From assembly GCA_016789745.1 (NCBI GenBank), contig JAEUQF010000424.1, positions 1 through 36,658 of the forward strand: a stretch of DNA of 36,658 nt, given 5' to 3'. The notes below the pieces were generated by a model. It worked only from the letters and a program-made list of their open reading frames with translations. It had not been told where the DNA came from and made no database searches. Made by a program: the position numbers and the translations under genes. Below are positions 33,017 through 36,658 of this stretch, piece after piece (within the stretch, counting starts at the first letter, position 1; the number at the start of each line of letters is the position of its first letter). Source of the DNA: Bryobacterales bacterium (GTDB lineage: Bacteria > Acidobacteriota > Terriglobia > Bryobacterales > Bryobacteraceae).

Positions 33017-33799
33017 GTGGACGCGGGGTCCATTGAGGAGCTGTTTGCGCAGACGCTGGTAGGCGACTACGAGTGGGATCAGGAGCCTCGACGCGCCGTT
33101 TTGGAACTGCAGCGCCTGGGATCCCGAGAGGTTTTCGATTACGCCGCTGCCTGGATACGGTCAGACGATCCCCTTCGCCGTGTACGCGGCCTGGATGTCA
33201 TGGCCCAGCTCGGGAAGACGATCGGGAATCCATACCACAGCTTTCCCGAGGAGGCCTTCGAAGTTGTTGCTCAGGCTTTGGAGGGGGAGTGTGAAGCCGA
33301 CCCTCTGGAATCGGCGATCTCCGCCCTTGGCCAGATCGGCGATGAACGAGCTATTCCTTTGATTGCCGCCTTTCACCGGGACCCGAACGACTGCATCCGA
33401 CTCAGGGCCGCCATCGCCCTGGGCCGCTTCGCGGATACGGCCCCTGCCATTGAGGCTCTGCTCACGCTGATGGAGGACCCCGACGGCGTGGTCCGGGATT
33501 GGGCGACCTTTGGGCTGGGAGTGCAAGGACATCAGGACACCGCGGCGATCCGCGACGCGCTCTGCCGCCGCCTTCCCGATGAAGACGACTGTGCCCGCGA
33601 GGAGGCGATTGTCGGATTAGCCAGACGCCAGGACACGCGAGTTCTGCCCAAGTTGCTGGAGGCGCTCCAGCAGCCCGAGATCTCGCATCGGATCATCGAA
33701 TCCGCCTATACGATGCTCGGCATGGACACCGATCGCGGGGAGTGGTCTGGCCAGGATTACATCAATGCCCTGCGGGAGCGGTTCGGCTCCCAGGGGTGA
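33017..33799 (+). CDS. HEAT-repeat protein
   Basis: The 260-residue all-helical protein contains several HEAT/PBS-lyase-like repeats, for example DPLESAISALGQIGDERAIP, DCIRLRAAIALGRFADTAPA, DGVVRDWATFGLGVQGHQDT and REEAIVGLARRQDTRVLPKL. Such repeats form solenoids used in protein binding; no catalytic motif is seen and no function is assigned. The start is GTG at 33017, right after the methyltransferase stop. It converges on the antitoxin gene with a 1-base gap. Confidence 0.88.
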   Translation: MDAGSIEELFAQTLVGDYEWDQEPRRAVLELQRLGSREVFDYAAAWIRSDDPLRRVRGLDVMAQLGKTIGNPYHSFPEEAFEVVAQALEGECEADPLESAISALGQIGDERAIPLIAAFHRDPNDCIRLRAAIALGRFADTAPAIEALLTLMEDPDGVVRDWATFGLGVQGHQDTAAIRDALCRRLPDEDDCAREEAIVGLARRQDTRVLPKLLEALQQPEISHRIIESAYTMLGMDTDRGEWSGQDYINALRERFGSQG

Positions 33800-33800
33800 C

Positions 33801-34121
33801 TCACGCCGCCCGCAATGCCTTTATGACAGCTTCTGGATCGCGCTGGATCACCGCCAGATACGCCCGGATTGGAGTCTCCGGTCGGCGCCGTCCCTGTTCC
33901 CAATCCTGCAAGGTGCGCACACTGAAGCCGAACAACGCTGCGAATTCCGACTGCGATAACCGGAGGCTCTGGCGCAACGCCCGCACATCTGTATCCGGCG
34001 GAACGTGATACACGGTCTCGCTCAATTTGATTTCCCCACGAAGGTGCGCGTGTAACTCCTTGATGGAATCCAGAAGCCGCTCGCCCAATGACGCTCCGTC
34101 GGAGCCACCAGGGTCACTCAC
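33801..34121 (-). CDS. HigA-like antitoxin, XRE-family helix-turn-helix
   Basis: The 106-residue DNA-binding protein has a C-terminal helix-turn-helix LRQSLRLSQSEFAALFGFSVRTLQDWEQGRRRP, typical of HigA/NadS antitoxins that neutralise a RelE-fold toxin and repress the operon. The GTG at 34121 overlaps the toxin stop by 8 bases, normal for such pairs; an ATG at 34175 would extend it into the toxin gene. The reading frame is intact although the toxin is not. Confidence 0.85.
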   Translation of the reverse strand: MSDPGGSDGASLGERLLDSIKELHAHLRGEIKLSETVYHVPPDTDVRALRQSLRLSQSEFAALFGFSVRTLQDWEQGRRRPETPIRAYLAVIQRDPEAVIKALRAA

Positions 34122-34445
34122 CGAACTCGCGCTCGATCTCCGCGGCGATCTTTTGGAGTTGGTTTCTTTCCGCATGGGTCAAATTCTCCTTCTCATTCTT
34201 TGCGTAGACATCCGCGAGAAACACTACGTCGGGGCGCAGTAGGAAATAATAGATCACTCGAACGCCGCCGCCTTGCCTCGGCCAGAGCGACTCCACCGGG
34301 CCTTTCTGAACCCACCCGTCCCGGGAATGAGTGGATGCCGGTCAGGATCCAGCGCGATCGACTTTTCCATTTCCAGTTGCACCGAGGACTGCAGCAATCG
34401 GGCGGCCGCCCGTTCATAGCGGCTGCTTCGGATTACCCTTCGCAC
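34114..34445 (-). pseudogene. Frameshifted RelE/HigB-like toxin gene
   Basis: Two overlapping frames together give a typical ~110-residue RelE-superfamily toxin. Frame one starts at GTG 34445 (MRRVIRSSRYERAAARLLQS ... HPLIPGTGGFRKARWSRSGR) and stops at 34254. Frame two continues GGGVRVIYYFLLRPDVVFLADVY and AKNEKENLTHAERNQLQKI to the stop at 34114. The junction, in AAGGCGGCGGC around 34270, equals one missing G. A perfect TATAAT (34452-34457) lies 6 bases upstream of the GTG, suggesting a leaderless transcript. Either the toxin is inactive or a base was lost in sequencing. The 192 bases further upstream to tRNA-Ala show no gene. Confidence 0.75.
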
Positions 34446-34637
34446 GGCACCATTATACGGCTATGCCGGATCCCGCTATCGTCGTCGAGATGCCAATTGG
34501 CACAAGCTCGGAGTTCGGGCCTGCCGGCACACTGTGGCTGCCCCCCGCCACCGTACGGCTGGCAGGCCGCGCGGGGGCTCGCTTCATAGACCATTTCTTG
34601 CACAGAAGCAGGCTCAGCTAAGATTTGAAGTTGGATT

Positions 34638-34713
34638 TGGTGGACCTGAAGGGATTCGAACCCTTGACCTCTTCCAGGCCATGGAAGCGCGCTCCCAACT
34701 GCGCCACAGGCCC
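34638..34713 (-). tRNA. tRNA-Ala (GGC)
   Basis: A complete 76-nt cloverleaf reads on the minus strand. The acceptor stem GGGCCTG/CAGGTCC contains the G3-U70 pair that identifies alanine tRNA. The D stem is GCGC/GCGC, the anticodon stem CTTCC/GGAAG with loop ATGGCCT (anticodon GGC), the T arm AAGGG-TTCGAAT-CCCTT, discriminator A73 and an encoded CCA (34638-34640). Position 37 is C, unusual next to an anticodon. Confidence 0.95.
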
Positions 34714-34781
34714 ACTGCGGTAGGCATCTATTAGATTACCACAACCTGCCCGATTCGCCACGGGCAAAATCGCAAATTCGC

Positions 34782-35660
34782 CTACGCCGCCCCGGCCATC
34801 CCGAACGCCTTCCGCATCGCCTCTACCGTCACCGTCAGAATCTGCTCCCGCGGCATCGCCCGCAGCGGCGCGTTGAACGGCTCCGGGCGGATCGGCCCGT
34901 CATACCCGATCTCCTGCAGAGCGTTCAGAAACGTCGCAATGTCGATCACGCCTGTTGCCGCCGGCAACTCCCGCTGGTTGTCGATCTGCTCCTCTACCTT
35001 CCGCCCCAACGGCGCATCGTTCAAATCCACCGACACCACGTCGGCGTTCTTCAACGTCAGCAGATCGGCCTTGCCCTCACCCGCCGTGTACCAGTGCCAG
35101 CTATCCAGCACGAAGCCCACGTTCTTCTTCCCCATCGCCGCGATCAGCTCTTTCGTCTCCGCCATCGTGTGGATGAACGGGTGCTTCATCGCGCTCCAGT
35201 TCAGCTTCGGGCCCACGTACTCCAATCCCAATCGCAGCCCGTGCCCGCCCAGCACATCGGCCACCGCTCCCAACCGCCGTGCATAGATATCGAAATGCTG
35301 GCGATACGTCCACGTATCGTGGCTCGGCCGCATCCACGTTCCTACGCGCGTCACGCCGGCCTTCTTGAGAGCCGCCGCCTGTGCCGGCAGCTTCTTCATC
35401 CCCTCGGCGAACATCTCGTCGGTCTGGCGGAACTCCACAGTCAACCCCGACGCGCCCCACACCAACTGCCGCGACCGCAAATATTCCGTCAACGCCTTGA
35501 TTTCATCGTCCTTGAGTGTCGCCAGATAGGCCGGCTGCGGCTCCGCCGCCTCATAGCCATAATGATGCGCCAAGTCGATCAGCTCGCGCTGCTCGGCTTT
35601 CACCCCAATGGATCCAGGGGTCAGGTGGATGGTGTACTTACGTTTCCCGCGGCTCTGCAT
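34782..35660 (-). CDS. Sugar phosphate isomerase/epimerase-like TIM-barrel protein
   Basis: The 292-residue protein belongs to the AP-endonuclease-2/xylose-isomerase-like TIM barrels, which use metal-bound Glu, Asp and His residues to isomerise or epimerise sugars. Visible matches are GLRLGLEYVG, FVLDSWHW, ADVVSVDLND, GVIDIATFLNALQEIGYDGPI and RPEPF. The N-terminus has no convincing export signal. GGAG lies 6 bases before the ATG at 35660. The substrate is unknown. It stands alone between tRNA-Ala and the terminator of the next gene. Confidence 0.85.
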   Translation of the reverse strand: MQSRGKRKYTIHLTPGSIGVKAEQRELIDLAHHYGYEAAEPQPAYLATLKDDEIKALTEYLRSRQLVWGASGLTVEFRQTDEMFAEGMKKLPAQAAALKKAGVTRVGTWMRPSHDTWTYRQHFDIYARRLGAVADVLGGHGLRLGLEYVGPKLNWSAMKHPFIHTMAETKELIAAMGKKNVGFVLDSWHWYTAGEGKADLLTLKNADVVSVDLNDAPLGRKVEEQIDNQRELPAATGVIDIATFLNALQEIGYDGPIRPEPFNAPLRAMPREQILTVTVEAMRKAFGMAGAA

Positions 35661-35679
35661 GGAGGTCTCCCTAAAGGAA

Positions 35680-35707
35680 ATTGTAAACTCGCAATCCCAG
35701 GGAACAA
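35680..35707 (-). promoter_or_regulatory. Probable promoter of the TIM-barrel gene
   Basis: TACAAT (35680-35685, minus strand) is a good -10; TTGTTC (35702-35707) is a fair -35 with a 16-base spacer. Transcription would begin near 35673, about 13 bases before the ATG with GGAG between. Confidence 0.45.
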
Positions 35708-35747
35708 ACCGGGGGGCTGATCCGTCCGTCTATATAACAAACGAGAA

Positions 35748-35798
35748 CGCCTCCTCGCGAATACCCTTTCCCCAACACACCAACCTCGCGAGGAGGCG
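35748..35798 (-). terminator. Terminator-like hairpin after the TIGR03437 gene
   Basis: CGCCTCCTCGCGA and TCGCGAGGAGGCG are perfect 13-base inverted arms around a 25-base loop. On the minus strand the second arm is followed by a moderately T-rich stretch (TTCTCGTTTGTT). It lies 65 bases downstream of the stop at 35864, as expected for a terminator. Confidence 0.65.
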
Positions 35799-35863
35799 CC
35801 TTACCTTACCAATCCTGCCTGCATTGTCACACCACGTTGCGGCGTGCGCAAGCCCACCCGCGT

Positions 35864-36658
35864 TTACTCCACCACGGCCATCGTTACGGTATTGCTGTCG
35901 CGGCCACCGGCTCGCACCACTACCGGCACCGCCGCACCCACCGGAGCATTCGCCGGCACCTGCACATTGATCTGATACAGACCCAAACTTCCCGGCGTCA
36001 GCCCCGAGAAACTCACCGCTGCCTCGACACCGCCGATCCGCACCACCGGCGTCTCCACCGTACGGATCAGCGGACTCGCCGGGGCCGCCTCTCCCAACCT
36101 CGGCACGAAATCCACTCGACCCATCCCCGTACCGTAAATCACAATCGACTCGCCCCGCCTCGCCGCTCGCACTTCGCCCGTCGCGGCAATCGTAATCGCG
36201 CCCCTACCGTTGGCGTCCAACTGGAACACCGCCGGCGATGCAGACACTGCATCCGGCCCGCTCGCCACGGCGCTCGTCTGCCCCGCATGCGACACTGTGA
36301 TCGACAACGGCCCGGGCACCAGGCTGAACGGCAGTTGAAAGTTGATCTGGTTCGGGCCGACATACAACAGCGGTACCAGCGTCCCGTTCACACGCACCTC
36401 GGTAGTATTCAGCCGCGTGCCGATGGGAAATCGCGCTGCCTGCATCTCGCCCTGCGACAGATTCGACCCGTACAGCGTCACGATCGCGCCGCCCGATACC
36501 TCCGGCCGGAAACTCGCGGCATTCACCACGCTCCCCGCCGCGATCGCCGGCGCCTCCAGCAACGGGAGCAGGAACGCATCGTGAGCATTGGAGAAATCCG
36601 CGCCCGCCCGTGGCCCTCCGCCCGGGGTGAAGATCCGTCCCTGATACGTCGCGCCATA
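35864..36658 (-). CDS. Secreted-type protein with TIGR03437 C-terminal domain (5' end cut by window)
   Basis: The frame is open from 36658 to the stop at 35864, giving at least 264 codons; the apparent start at 36562 is only an internal TTG. The C-terminal ~220 residues (VVNAASFRPEVSGGAIVTLY onward, with GPNQINFQLPF and YGTGMGRVDFVP) match the TIGR03437 domain at the end of the repeat protein at 4732-9051. The preceding visible part, YGATYQGRIFTPGGGPRAGA, belongs to an unidentified upstream domain beyond the window. The protein is probably exported, as is usual for this domain. A hairpin terminator follows. Confidence 0.88.
   Translation of the reverse strand, partial: YGATYQGRIFTPGGGPRAGADFSNAHDAFLLPLLEAPAIAAGSVVNAASFRPEVSGGAIVTLYGSNLSQGEMQAARFPIGTRLNTTEVRVNGTLVPLLYVGPNQINFQLPFSLVPGPLSITVSHAGQTSAVASGPDAVSASPAVFQLDANGRGAITIAATGEVRAARRGESIVIYGTGMGRVDFVPRLGEAAPASPLIRTVETPVVRIGGVEAAVSFSGLTPGSLGLYQINVQVPANAPVGAAVPVVVRAGGRDSNTVTMAVVE

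Noticed and set aside
34463..34621. Plus-strand ORF of about 53 codons between the toxin gene and tRNA-Ala
   Set aside because: No ribosome-binding site, no recognisable motif, and length is within chance for this GC content.
34446..34713. Integrated element at the tRNA-Ala 3' end
   Set aside because: No duplicated tRNA 3' segment or integrase gene was found nearby; the adjacent toxin-antitoxin remnant alone is not enough.

Overview
The window looks like a chromosomal segment of an Acidobacteriota bacterium, most likely of the Solibacteres/Bryobacterales group. The sequence is GC-rich. It carries two proteins with the Solibacter-type secreted C-terminal domain (TIGR03437: 4732-9051, and a partial one at the right edge) and a VWA protein of the acidobacterial TIGR03436 type (23836-24771). 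Both family names are from memory of the motifs; no search was run.

Left edge (1-2906, minus strand): the start of a type III-A-like CRISPR effector operon, cas10/csm1 - csm2 - csm3 - csm4, with csm4 cut by the window edge. Cas10 has the GGDD cyclase motif but no N-terminal HD nuclease domain. Csm2 has an unusual Gly/Arg-rich N-terminal tail of about 60 residues. This operon is the most unusual system here. No CRISPR array, cas1/cas2 or cyclic-oligoadenylate effector lies in the window. A small Cys-rich, probably zinc-binding protein is encoded divergently (3208-3447).

3.5-13 kb: thioredoxin reductase; a 4.3-kb gene for a secreted protein with eleven BACON-like repeats behind a clear sigma-54-type promoter; a DUF3467 protein; tRNA-Asp; an SMP-30 lactonase; and a leftward operon gpx - lepB - manC.

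13-18.7 kb: a frameshifted helical gene of unknown function, an SDR oxidoreductase, a leftward SRPBCC-ArsR pair with a palindromic operator, and a rightward acyl-CoA ligase - crotonase - YkgJ-type cysteine-cluster operon.

18.7-26.7 kb: a membrane glycosyltransferase, a dispersed-repeat-like long palindrome, sppA - galU on the minus strand, then rluD - VWA protein - recA - thiD on the plus strand. A CTGT-N8-ACAG SOS box overlaps the recA promoter.

26.6-36.7 kb: an alpha-galactosidase and a second GT39-type glycosyltransferase in one operon with a candidate operator; ribA, divergent from an orphan LytS-type histidine kinase across overlapping promoters; a methyltransferase; a HEAT-repeat protein; a HigBA-type toxin-antitoxin pair whose toxin is frameshifted; tRNA-Ala; a sugar-phosphate-isomerase-like TIM barrel; and the C-terminal part of another TIGR03437 protein.

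Several genes serve cell-envelope and sugar-nucleotide metabolism (manC, galU, two GT39 proteins, lepB, sppA). Most of the rest is housekeeping. The accessory content is the CRISPR operon, the toxin-antitoxin remnant and the frameshifted gene.
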